This document shows, one piece after another, positions 1 to 9,070 of a stretch of 64,000 bases of DNA. Positions within the stretch are counted from its first letter, which is position 1; each line of letters starts with the position of its first letter. The translations under genes were made by a program, and so were the position numbers. Under the pieces are notes generated by a model. It worked only from the letters and a program-made list of their open reading frames with translations, ran no database searches and was not told the origin of the DNA. Source of the stretch: Annona cherimola (taxonomy: Eukaryota; Streptophyta; Magnoliopsida; Magnoliales; Annonaceae); the NCBI GenBank assembly GCA_030490835.1, contig CM059972.1:40279452-40343451 (forward strand), written 5' to 3'.

Positions 1-6
1 AACAAG

Positions 7-19
7 TGGTATCAAAGCA
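7..19 (+). other. E1 primer binding site (initiator tRNA-Met)
   Basis: TGGTATCAAAGCA lies two bases after the inferred LTR end. It matches the usual plant iMet primer site TGGTATCAGAGC with one change. The same site is present in E13. Confidence 0.85.
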
Positions 20-52
20 GATCTTTGAATTGAACCAAAGAGATCCAACCTT

Positions 53-1861
53 ATGGCATCCCAATCCACTTCCGTTCCCGCTTTTGCTGAAGGCCAATCA
101 TTCACAAGGCCACCCTTGTTTGATGGGAACAACTTTGGCTATTGGAAGCTTCGTATGAAGCAACTCATCATGGCTACCGATATGGATTCTTGGATTGCTA
201 TCCAAGATGGTGTGATTTTGCCTACCGATGACAAAGCTTCCAAATGGACCGAAGAGGAAGTTAGAACCGTCAAGAGCAATGCCAAGGCAATGAATTCTTT
301 ATTTTGTGCTCTTACGGCTTCGGAGTATGATAGAGTATCTTCTTGTTTGACTGCAAAAGAGATATGGGATACTCTAACATCTATTTATGAAGGAACCTCC
401 CAAGTCCAAGGGACTAGGAGAAACTTTTTGATTGGAGAGTTTGAAAATTTCAGAATGCTAGATACTGAAAATATTTCTGAAATGTTTGCGAGATTTTCTA
501 AAATTACTAATGCTCTAAAGGGTCTTGGAAAAGCTATTTCTGAATCCGAGCAGGTTATGAAGATATTGAGAGCTCTACCGGATTCATGGACTCCAAAGAT
601 AACGGCAATTGAAGAAGCCAAAGACCTCAACACATTGAAGCTTGAAAATCTTATTAGCTCACTCATGTCACATGAGCTAATTAAGAAAAGGAATGAGGAT
701 CAACACAAAGGCAAAAGAGCAATTGCCTTAAAAGCTACACAAGACACGGATGACACCTCATCCTCTCAAAACGATGACGAGATGGCCCTACTCACAAAAC
801 GATTCAGAAAATTTGTGAGAAAAGGCGGAAATTTCAGAAATTTCAAAGACAGAAATTCCAGAGAGAAAAAGGAAGAACCAATCAAATGCTATAGATGCGG
901 GGGCGTAGGACATATGCAAACCCAATGTCCTACACCGGAAGAAAGGTCAAAGGGAAGAGGCATGTACGTCAATGAGGAGACGTCATCAACATGCAGCTCT
1001 TCAACCGATGACAACGGTGCGGCCAACTGTGCAAGAATATGTTGCGTAGCACAAATCGAACAAGAAGAAGAACTGCTATGCTTGAACAAGACGGAAGTTT
1101 TGGAAGATCAATCTACCTCAACAAAATACACAGAAAGTGAAGAGGTAACTTCCAAACCTTATTCTCAATCAAGTTATTCTTCTTTTCATGATTGCCTCAA
1201 ACGTGCCGAATTAGATGAACTACAAATTGCATATGATTCATTGTATGGGGAAATCAAAAAGCTAGGAAACAAGTTGACATTAAAAAGAAAACAATGTAAC
1301 ATTGTTATCATTGAAAATGGAAAACTAGCTGAAATGTCAACAAAATTGAAAGAAGAAAATGAATTGTTGTTGAAAGAAGTTGAGAAACTGAAAAAGGAGA
1401 ACGAATCCTTGAATGAATCATTAGTAAAGTTCTCTAATCCCGGAGAAAACGTGAAAATATTTCTGAACATGACTGCTCAAACAAACAAAAGAGGTCTTGG
1501 TTATTATAGATTTGAGCAAAATGAAAGTGGTAAATCTAATGTGCCAACACTTGGAAAACTTCAAACCAAAACTGTACCAATACAAAAGCCACAAAAGAAA
1601 AATGTTATGTGGACTAAGAGGCCAACATTTGAACCAAAATATACTTGGAGGCCTACTCCTAGATTACCAATGGCTTGCAACTTCTGCAACAAGATGGGTC
1701 ATAAAGCCTACAAATGTAATTTTAAGAAATTGTATGACCATGGTGCAAGACTAGTTTGGGTTCCAAGGAACACAAGATTTGGGCTTTCTAAGTTAGAATT
1801 ACGAAGATTGAATCATTTTACTAACCCAAATGGACCCATAAAATGGGTACCAAAGAGATAA
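53..1861 (+). CDS. gag: E1 Gag polyprotein with two CCHC knuckles
   Basis: This 602-residue ORF would form the nucleocapsid of the virus-like particle. The N-terminus has a DUF4219/UBN2-type Gag region (about residues 15-200, with FDGNNFGYWKLRM). A first zinc knuckle lies at residues 279-292 (C-x2-C-x4-H-x4-C, CYRCGGVGHMQTQC). A Lys/Glu/Leu-rich coiled coil spans roughly 390-470. A second knuckle lies at 542-555 (CNFCNKMGHKAYKC). The ATG at 53 is chosen because it is 34 bases after the primer site and the same MASQSTSVPAF start is seen in E13. The ORF ends with TAA at 1859-1861; pol continues in the +1 frame. It appears undamaged, unlike gag in E13 and E11. Confidence 0.9.
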   Translation: MASQSTSVPAFAEGQSFTRPPLFDGNNFGYWKLRMKQLIMATDMDSWIAIQDGVILPTDDKASKWTEEEVRTVKSNAKAMNSLFCALTASEYDRVSSCLTAKEIWDTLTSIYEGTSQVQGTRRNFLIGEFENFRMLDTENISEMFARFSKITNALKGLGKAISESEQVMKILRALPDSWTPKITAIEEAKDLNTLKLENLISSLMSHELIKKRNEDQHKGKRAIALKATQDTDDTSSSQNDDEMALLTKRFRKFVRKGGNFRNFKDRNSREKKEEPIKCYRCGGVGHMQTQCPTPEERSKGRGMYVNEETSSTCSSSTDDNGAANCARICCVAQIEQEEELLCLNKTEVLEDQSTSTKYTESEEVTSKPYSQSSYSSFHDCLKRAELDELQIAYDSLYGEIKKLGNKLTLKRKQCNIVIIENGKLAEMSTKLKEENELLLKEVEKLKKENESLNESLVKFSNPGENVKIFLNMTAQTNKRGLGYYRFEQNESGKSNVPTLGKLQTKTVPIQKPQKKNVMWTKRPTFEPKYTWRPTPRLPMACNFCNKMGHKAYKCNFKKLYDHGARLVWVPRNTRFGLSKLELRRLNHFTNPNGPIKWVPKR

Positions 1862-3113
1862 GATTTACTTGCTTATTTGTTTAAAGGCAAAGGCAAACAA
1901 TGCATGGTTCATGTATAGCGGTTGTTCAAGGCACATGACTCGAGAAAGAAATTTGTTTCACAAACTTAAGCCTTGCAACGACGGAACGGTTGCCTTTGGT
2001 AATAATGAGAAAGGTAAAATCAAAGGTAAAGGAAATATTTACAGTAGCTCACATGCATGTATGGAGGATGTTTTGTTTGTTGAAGGACTCAAGCATAACT
2101 TAGTGAGCACAAGCCAATTATGTGATAAAGGATATAAGGTTGTGTTTGAATCATCTGTATGCAATGTATTTGATGGTGAGCATATCATGTTTAGTGGAAA
2201 AAGACATGGAAATATATATTTGGTTTCACTTGATGAACTAGATGGTCAATGTCTAATGGTCATTGATAATGATCCATGGGTTTGGCATAAAAGGCTTGGA
2301 CACATAAACATGAGAAATATAAAAACCCTATGGAAAAAGAGTTTGGTAGAAGGCTTGCCTAAGTTGAAATATGACAAAGACAAAATATGTAAGGCATGTC
2401 AATTATCTAAACAACCAAAGATGCCTTTCTCTACCAAAAAGGAGATTTCCACCACTAGGCCGCTTGAATTGCTACACATGGATCTATATGGGCCATCCGA
2501 CATTTTAACCATTGGTGGAAAGAAATATGTATTTGTAATTGTTGATGACTTTTCAAGATTCACATGGATAATTCTTTTAGCTAGCAAAGATGAAGCCTTC
2601 TCTATGTTTGCAACGTTTGTAAACTTGGTGGAAAATGAAAAACAAAGTACTATTATGACTATAAGAAGTGACCATGGTGGTGAATTTGAGAACAAACGAT
2701 TCATAGAATTATGTAATGAAAAAGAAATTCATCACACATTTTCTGCACCAAGGACTCCACAACAAAATGGAGTAGTGGAGAGGAAAAATAGAACTATACA
2801 AGAGATGGCTAGAACTATGCTAAATGAGAGCAAATTATCTAAGAAGTTTTGGGGTGAAGCTGTAAGTACAGCTTGTCATGTATTGAATCGAGTTACCATT
2901 AGAGCAATCTTGAAAAAGACCCCATGTGAGCTATGGAAAGGAAAGAAACCAAACATATCTTATTTTCATACTTTTGGATGCACATGTTATGTTCTGAACT
3001 ATGGAAAAACCAACTTGGGAAAACTTGATGCTAAAAGTGATGAAGCAATATTCCTTGGTTATTCATCAAATAGCAAAGCATATAGAGTTTTCAATAACGA
3101 AACCAAGTTATAG
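1842..3113 (+). pseudogene. pol: E1 Pol, N-terminal part: protease remnant and integrase
   Basis: The +1 frame is open from 1842 to a stop at 3111-3113. The retropepsin-like protease motif reads WFMYSGCSRHMT, so the catalytic Asp of the usual DSG is Tyr; protease function should be lost. Next come the GAG-pre-integrase zinc region (WHKRLGH, then CKACQLSKQ) and an integrase core with the DDE triad: Asp in HMDLYGPS, Asp in RSDHGGEF and Glu in NGVVERKNRT. The ORF stops early. Comparison with E13 at the same place shows a one-base deletion near 3085-3100, after which pol continues in another frame. An autonomous copy would have these parts fused. Confidence 0.88.
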
Positions 3114-4933
3114 AAGAATCCATACATGTTGTTTTTGATGAAACTAACCCATGCTTTAAAAGAAAGGATGATTCAAGTGATGCAGATGACATAGCAAGCA
3201 ATCTTGAAAAATTGCATATGGAAAAGCAAGAGGAATTCTTGGAGGAAAGGGTAAGTGAAGGTAATGACTCCTATAAACCTCCATCTGACTTAAAATTCAA
3301 ACATGCACATCCAATTGAACAAATTATAGGGAATGTGTATGAAGGTGTAAAAACTAGAAGGTCAAAGCAAAATGTTTGTGGACAATATGCCTTTGTATCC
3401 AAAATTGAACCTTCTAATATTTATCAAGCTCTTGATGATGAAAACTGGATTATAGCAATGCAAGAAGAGCTAAATCAATTTGAAAGAAATCAAGTTTGGC
3501 ACCTTGTTCCCAGACCAAATGATTGTACCATTATTGGCACCAAGTGGGTCTTTAGGAACAAATTAGATGAAAGTGGACTTGTAGTGAGAAACAAAGCTAG
3601 ACTTGTGGCAAAAGGATACTCACAAGAAGAAGGAATAGATTTTGAAGAATCCTATGCCCCGGTTGCTAGATTAGAGGCAATTCGCATCTTACTAGCGTTT
3701 GCATCTCACATGAACTTTAAATTGTTTCAAATGGATGTCAAAAGTGCATTTCTGAATGGTTATATAAATGAAGAGGTGTATGTTGAGCAACCACCTGGAT
3801 TTGAAGAAAAGGATCAATCAAAGTATGTTTACAAGCTAACCAAAGCATTATATGGATTAAAACAAGCTCCAAGAGCTTGGTATGATAGAATAAGCAAGTT
3901 TTTGATTGATCATAACTTTCAAAAGGGAAAGGTAGACACCACTCTGTTTATTAAGTACAATGGAAAGGATATATTAATCATTCAAATTTATGTAGATGAT
4001 ATTATTTTTGGTGCTACTAATGAAACTCTTTGCCAAGAATTTTCTGAGCTTATGCAGAAAGAGTTTGAGATGAGCATGATGGGAGAGCTAAACTTCTTCC
4101 TTGGACTGCAAATCAAGCAACAAAATGAAGGAATATTTCTAAACCAGTTCAAGTATATCAAGGAAATGCTCAAGAAGTTTGGCATGGAGAATAGCAAAGG
4201 AGCAAACACGCCCATGAGCTCTACAATCAAGCTTGACAAAGATGAGAAGGGCAAATTAGTTGATTTAAAATTGTATAGAAGCATGATAGGTTCCTTATTG
4301 TATTTAACTGCTTCTAGGCCAGATATTTTGTTTAGTGTGTGTATGTGCTCTAGATTTCAATCATGCCCAAAAGAATCACACTTGGTAGCTGTGAAAAGAA
4401 TTTTTAGATATCTAGTAGACACTACCAACTTAGGACTATGGTATCCAAAGGGCTCTAATTTTGATCTAATCGGCTACTCGGATGCGGATTTTGCCGGTTA
4501 CAAAGTGGATAGAAAAAGCACTAGTGGAACATGTCAGTTTCTTGGAAGCATGATGGTTTCATGGTTTTCAAGAAAACAAACTAGTGTTGCTCTATCTACG
4601 GCGGAAGCCGAATACATTGCCGCCGGGAGCTGTTGTGCCCAATTACTTTGGATGAAACAACAACTTAGGGACTATGGCATGGATTTCAAAGATATACCTA
4701 TCAAATGTGATAATACCAGTGCCATATGTCTAACCAAGAATCCAGTCTTGCATTCTAGGACCAAACATATAGACCTTAGACATCATTTCATTAGAGAACA
4801 TGTAGAAAATCATGACATATGTTTGGAATTTGATAGAACTGAGGATCAAGTTGCAGATATTTTTACTAAACCCCTAGCAAGAAAAGCATTCTATAAAATT
4901 AGAAATAACATGGGAATGATTGAGCTCACCTAA
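3101..4933 (+). pseudogene. pol: E1 Pol, C-terminal part: reverse transcriptase and RNase H
   Basis: This is the continuation of pol after the one-base frameshift. An acidic linker precedes the copia RT (RVT_2), recognised by [19 protein letters not shown], the core near [20 protein letters not shown], and the catalytic YVDDIIFG, which is intact. RNase H follows, with [19 protein letters not shown] and [22 protein letters not shown], and the ORF ends with the usual ADIFTKPL motif and a short tail. The internal ATG at 3212 is not a natural start; in an unbroken element this part would be made as a Gag-Pol fusion. No env-like third ORF follows. Confidence 0.88.
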
Positions 4934-5433
4934 GTAACAAAACAACAAATGCTACAACAAGTGGTATAACAAGTGGTATCAGCTGGTAAATCAAGTGGTA
5001 TAAAATCTAACAAGTAATAACATTTGGTATCATGTCCAACAAGTAGTATCTAAAATTAGGATAAGCATAAACTCAGGGGGAGCACCCATTTAGGGGGAGC
5101 TAACCCACCTATCTCTTTGATTACCCTCTAATCTTTTTGATATATTGACAAAAAGGGGGAGAGAGATTTAAGGAGAAGAAGAGTATTTGAGTTGAAAAAT
5201 TGAGTATAAGTCTTAATGATTTAAAAGGGAGAGAGATGATTAAAGGGGAGAGAGATGTAAGAAGAGAAGAGTAAGAATGGGGAGGAGAGTAGGATATGCT
5301 TACATGATATTTATATGTGAATGTTCTGTTTGCATGAGCATAAGCATGATTTTAAAATGCAATATGAGCATATTATTTTTAATGAAAGGTATCCACTCAA
5401 ATCGGTTTTGTCAATCATCAAAAAGGGGGAGAT
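4934..5433 (+). other. E1 3' untranslated region with multiple polypurine tracts
   Basis: There is no convincing gene here. The first 120 bases carry repeats resembling the primer site (see the separate entry). From 5077 to 5260 there are several purine blocks such as AGGGGGAGC, AAAAAGGGGGAGAGAG and AAAGGGGAGAGAG. The last block, 5421-5433 (AAAAGGGGGAGAT), directly precedes the LTR and is the plus-strand primer. Repeated polypurine tracts before the 3' LTR are known for Sireviruses. Confidence 0.8.
4957..5050 (+). repeat. Primer-site-like repeats in the E1 3' UTR
   Basis: About five imperfect copies of AACAAGTGGTATC lie here (near 4957, 4968, 4990, 5021 and 5038). The copy at 4968-4981 matches window positions 1-14, the LTR end plus primer site, over 14 bases. 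E13 lacks this block at the equivalent place. Confidence 0.75.
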
Positions 5434-5565
5434 TGTTGGAAATATGTGGAAAACTAGCTAAATCCATATTTTGATGATTAACAAATCAATTTGAGTATGT
5501 CTTGGCTACTAACAAGTTTGTGAAATGTTTAAGGAAGATACATTTTGAAGAAAATCAAGTTAGGA

Positions 5566-5855
5566 AGGCCAAGTCGATTCCCAAGTCGACTCCAAGATCG
5601 ACTTCAAACATGCAGAACGTCCAGAGCTGAAATGGGAAGAAGACCAAGTGAAGTCGCGGGTCAAGTCGACTCCACATGCGACTTGGGTAGCCAAGTCGCA
5701 GACGAAGTCGACCTCGCTATCGACTTCAGTCGTGCAATTTCTTCCAGAGTTGAAAATTGGGACACGGAGCTGCCAAGTCGCAGGCCAAGTCGACTCCATG
5801 TGCGACTTGGGTGAAGTTGCGAACGAAGTCGACCCCGAAGTGCGACTTGAAGAAT
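5566..5855 (+). repeat. GTCGAC palindromic array, cluster 1 of the E1 LTR
   Basis: Repeated units combine AAGTCG, a central AGTCGACT palindrome and CGACTT, typically AAGTCGACTCCA followed by TGCGACTTGGG. The units give small overlapping ORFs on both strands, which are shadows. Palindromic motif clusters upstream of the promoter are reported for Sirevirus LTRs. Confidence 0.8.
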
Positions 5856-6234
5856 TCAAGGCTCAAGGATGGGAAAGCTAGCTTCTTTCCATGATCTAAG
5901 TTGCAAAGTTCAAGATGAATCAAAGTCAAAGCTTCCAAAGGTTCCAAATCATTCAAAGGACTTCTTCACTCTAGGCTTAAGAGCTTCAAGCATGATCAAG
6001 ATCAAAACAAGCCTATCAAAGTTCAAGGATTCAAGATCTAGAACAAATCAAAGGCAAAGACATCAAGCATGCTTCAAACAGTCATGTCTTCAAGAACAAA
6101 CTCCAAAGCAAGAAAGCTCTTCAATGATTCAAGCTAAACTAAGATTGAAGCTAAGAAAGCAGAAGAGAAGACATTAATCCAAAAGGAAAATGAAGAAAAC
6201 GATTTCCAAGTTCCAAGTTCGTGAAGCCATCTGA

Positions 6235-6418
6235 CGAGGTGAAGTCGAAGCCGAAGTCGACTCCACCTACGACTTGGGTCAAGTCGAGAACCCAAGTCGA
6301 CCCTGACTGGAACTTGAAGTTGCGACGAAGAAGCGAAGTCGCACCCGAAGTCGACTCCATCTGCGACTTGGGTGAAGTCGCATCCGAAGTCGACTCCACA
6401 TGCGACTTGGGTCGCAAC
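6235..6418 (+). repeat. GTCGAC palindromic array, cluster 2 of the E1 LTR
   Basis: The units are of the same type as cluster 1. The array ends about 80 bp before the TATA box at 6495, a position that fits promoter elements. Confidence 0.8.
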
Positions 6419-6494
6419 GGTCGGATTTATTTTCGAACGTTGGCGCATTAAATGTGCGCCACCTACTCACTAACGTTCGGATTCCCTCCAAGAT

Positions 6495-6502
6495 TATAAA
6501 TA
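6495..6502 (+). promoter_or_regulatory. E1 LTR TATA box
   Basis: TATAAATA lies in the middle of the LTR, downstream of the palindromic arrays. E13 has TATAAAAG at the equivalent place in both LTRs. Confidence 0.65.
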
Positions 6503-6826
6503 GAACTCATTGAGAACGAGGGAGAAAGTAGAGGACCATTAAGTGAGCATAACTCATATCCATAAGAGCTTCAAAGAGATCAAATCACTCAAGGAGGAAG
6601 AATTGTGCTTCAAGTTGCAAGAGCTACATTCAGAAACTTCAAAGCCATCATCTACAAGTTCTTCCCTGCGCTAAATCGTTTCTACACACCTGTAAAGTGT
6701 AGTTTACTTTTATTGTTTACTTGTTTGTGTTGAACTTGATTTAGCTTGTGTAGCTAAGATCAAGTGGTAGCAAAGTAGTGTGTGATTGGAGTGTGACTCA
6801 TCACCTACTTGTGCTAAGTGTTATAT

Positions 6827-7075
6827 GCCCCCTAGAGCTGGAATCTAGAAGAGAGCAAGAGGCTCTAGTTGTTGATGCCCCCTAGAGCTGGAATCTAGAA
6901 GAGAGCAAGAGGCTCTAGTTGTTGATGCCCCCTAGAGCTGGAATCTAGAAGAGAGCAAGAGGCTCTAGTTGTTGATGCCCCCTAGAGCTAGAATCTAGAA
7001 GAGAGCAAGAGGCTCTGGTTGTATATGCCCCCTAGAGCTAGAATCTAGAAGAGAGCAAGAGGCTCTAGTTGTATT
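6827..7075 (+). repeat. Five tandem 50-bp repeats in the E1 LTR
   Basis: The unit starts TGCCCCCTAGAGCTGGAATC and recurs at 6827, 6877, 6927, 6977 and 7027 with only a few base changes. E5, E11 and both E13 LTRs carry a single copy. Confidence 0.93.
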
Positions 7076-7335
7076 CGCGGAATACAATAGTGGAACCCAA
7101 GTCACAAGGAGTGTGAGCTTGGAAGAGTGGAGTAGGGAGGTTGCCCGAACCACTATAAAATCCTTGTCTACTTGCTTTTATTTCTGCTCTCTTTATTACT
7201 TTGCTTTCCATTCAGTTTCTTCATTCAAGGGGATTAATTCTACAAGGGGTTAAGTTTTTAAGTTACCAAAGAAATTTTTAAGAACCCAATTCACCCCTCC
7301 CCTCTTGGGTTTTGCCATCTATTCGGGACCCAACA

Positions 7336-8269
7336 CAGGTGTCTTTCAATTCTACCACCTCCTTGCAACGCTGCAGATCGTCTCCCATATAATGCTTTAG
7401 ATGCTGCCTATTGACTACGAAACTGTTACCGGTTGCTTCGTTCAGTACTTCCACTACTCTGTGTTTAGTCGCCTTTAGCATAATAAACGGTCCCGACCAT
7501 CTAGATTGAACTTTCCTGGAAACAATTTCAATCTTGAGTTGAAAAGTAGGACTCTCTGACCTGGCTCGAATCTCTGTAGTAAAATCTTTTTGTCATGCCA
7601 TTTCTTAACTTTTTCCTTGTAGATCTTGGCATTTTCATAAGCCTGCATTTGGAACTCGTCCAATTCATTGAGTTGCAGTAATCAACGCTCTCCCGCTTGT
7701 TGCATGTCCAGGTTTAGTTTCTTTATCGCCCAATAGGCATTGTGTTCGAACTCCAGCGGCGGATGACAAGCCTTTCCATAAACTAGTTGGTAAGGAGACA
7801 TTCCAAATTGGGTTTTGTAGGCAATTCGATACGCCCATAGCGCATCGTCCAACTTGATAGACCAGTCTTTGCGAGATGACCTGATCGTTTTCTCCAGAAT
7901 CTATTTCAATTCCCTGTTGGCCAACTCGACTTGTCCATTGGCTTGTGGATGATAAGCTGTTGTCACCCTGTGGCGTACTCCGTATTTGTGCAAAATTGTT
8001 ATGAACTGCCGGTTGCAAAAATGAGAGCCTCCATCACTGATAATCACTCGGGGCGTGCGGAAACATGTAAAAATATTCTTCTTTATGAATTTGAGAACCG
8101 TTTTGGCGTCGCCTGCTTGAGTGGGAATCGCTTCAACCCATTTGGAAACATAATCCACAACTACTAGAATATATTGGTTTCCAAAGGAAGGGAAGAATGG
8201 GCCCATGAAGTCGATACCCCAAACATTGAATATTTCCACTTCAATGACATTAGTGAGAGGCATTTCATG
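7336..8269 (-). pseudogene. pol: E2 piece a: Athila/Tat-like integrase core and C-terminus
   Basis: This is the 3' part of a Ty3/gypsy pol on the minus strand. Recognisable blocks are [10 protein letters not shown] and [13 protein letters not shown] (integrase core, first Asp), [12 protein letters not shown] (second Asp) and [15 protein letters not shown] (Glu). Further on come a region resembling [10 protein letters not shown] and the tail block VVNRQHLKHYMGDD. At least two frameshifts or stops split it, near 7665-7900 and 7475. E1 truncates its end at 7336. The upstream codons lie beyond the E3 insertion, at 24709 and higher. The wording of the motifs fits the non-chromodomain Athila/Tat branch. 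Confidence 0.88.
8265..8269. repeat. TSD TCATG, left copy for E3
   Basis: TCATG lies directly before TGTGGCGCC at 8270, and the same five bases follow the other end of E3 at 24709-24713. Confidence 0.9.
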
Positions 8270-9070
8270 TGTGGCGCCCCAAACCCGAGCATTACATCCT
8301 TGGCCTTACCTCGGGATCGTATCAATTGGTAAACGTGATCAGGATTGTTGCCCTGTCACACGGCGGGTTTTAACGGTGTTTAACCGATTTAATATTTTCT
8401 CATATGAATTTGATTTCTCATATTTTCATCTCAACCATATCTAATTTATTTCCAAATCATTCATAACCAAGCCATTTCGAATCCATTTAGCACATATACA
8501 CAACATCATGTTCAAACAATATTTCAACTTTTGCCTAAATCAGATGTCACTGCATGTATATATCACAATCATCAATATAAAACATTCAAATAGATTATAT
8601 CTATTCAACATAATTTTATTCCATGATATAACAATACAAAAGTTTCCCCATGACTTCTCAAGCTGGAACTTTCTCCTTTGCCATCTCTTGTCCTTCACCT
8701 ATCTTTAGGGTTTGGAAAACAAAATCGTGAGTAGAAACTCAATAAGCAAGCTATTTGCATTTTATAGTCAAATCATTTCAGGCAATATTTTTGCAATTAA
8801 ATTCATATTGGAAAGCAATTTATACCTTGTCCAAAGGTATATCTTGAAAACATAAAATCTTGTACCCATCACAAGTACCATATGCATTATCCCATTTAAA
8901 ACATGAACATAATCATCATAAGTCCCTTAGGATGGAAGATAGTCAGGCGACCATCCGTCCACGTTAACTCCCATTTCAGAGAGGGCGCCGCCGGCCTTGG
9001 GCCTATTTTAAGCGACTTGGCCACACTAAGGGGGGACAATTGGTCCGCTTATACCCTTCAAGTGGACCTA

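Larger units (their letters stand above)
1..7335 (+). mobile_element. E1: Ty1/copia (Sirevirus-like) retrotransposon, 5' LTR off-window
   Basis: The sequence shows a primer site, gag, pol in copia order (protease, integrase, RT, RNase H), a purine-rich 3' UTR and a 3' LTR. The first four bases (AACA) match the last bases of an LTR of this family, so the 5' LTR ends at position 4. The initiator-Met primer site and several polypurine tracts are features known for Sireviruses. The element is inserted in the minus-strand integrase of E2, whose sequence resumes at 7336. The target duplication cannot be checked because the left flank is outside the window. Pol has one frameshift and a mutated protease site, so this copy is probably not autonomous. 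E13 is a close relative in the opposite orientation. Confidence 0.93.
5434..7335 (+). repeat. E1 3' LTR (1902 bp)
   Basis: The LTR starts TGTTGG directly after the polypurine tract and ends CCAACA, a 6-bp terminal inverted repeat. It contains two clusters of GTCGAC palindromic units, a TATA box at 6495-6502, and five 50-bp tandem repeats. It is about 120 bp longer than the E13 LTRs; extra copies of the 50-bp repeat account for more than this, so there are other length differences too. E2 integrase sequence begins at 7336. Confidence 0.92.

Noticed and set aside
5277..5474. A 65-residue ORF after pol in E1, as a possible env-like third gene
   Set aside because: It spans the polypurine tract and the LTR boundary and is not kept in E13. 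It has no signal peptide with a consistent continuation.
5545..5956. Overlapping ORFs of 76-99 residues on both strands in the E1 LTR
   Set aside because: They are produced by the GTCGAC palindromic repeats, which leave several frames open on both strands. They have no recognisable content; the same holds for ORFs at 6134-6491, 46022-46892, 49801-50429 and 56874-57462.
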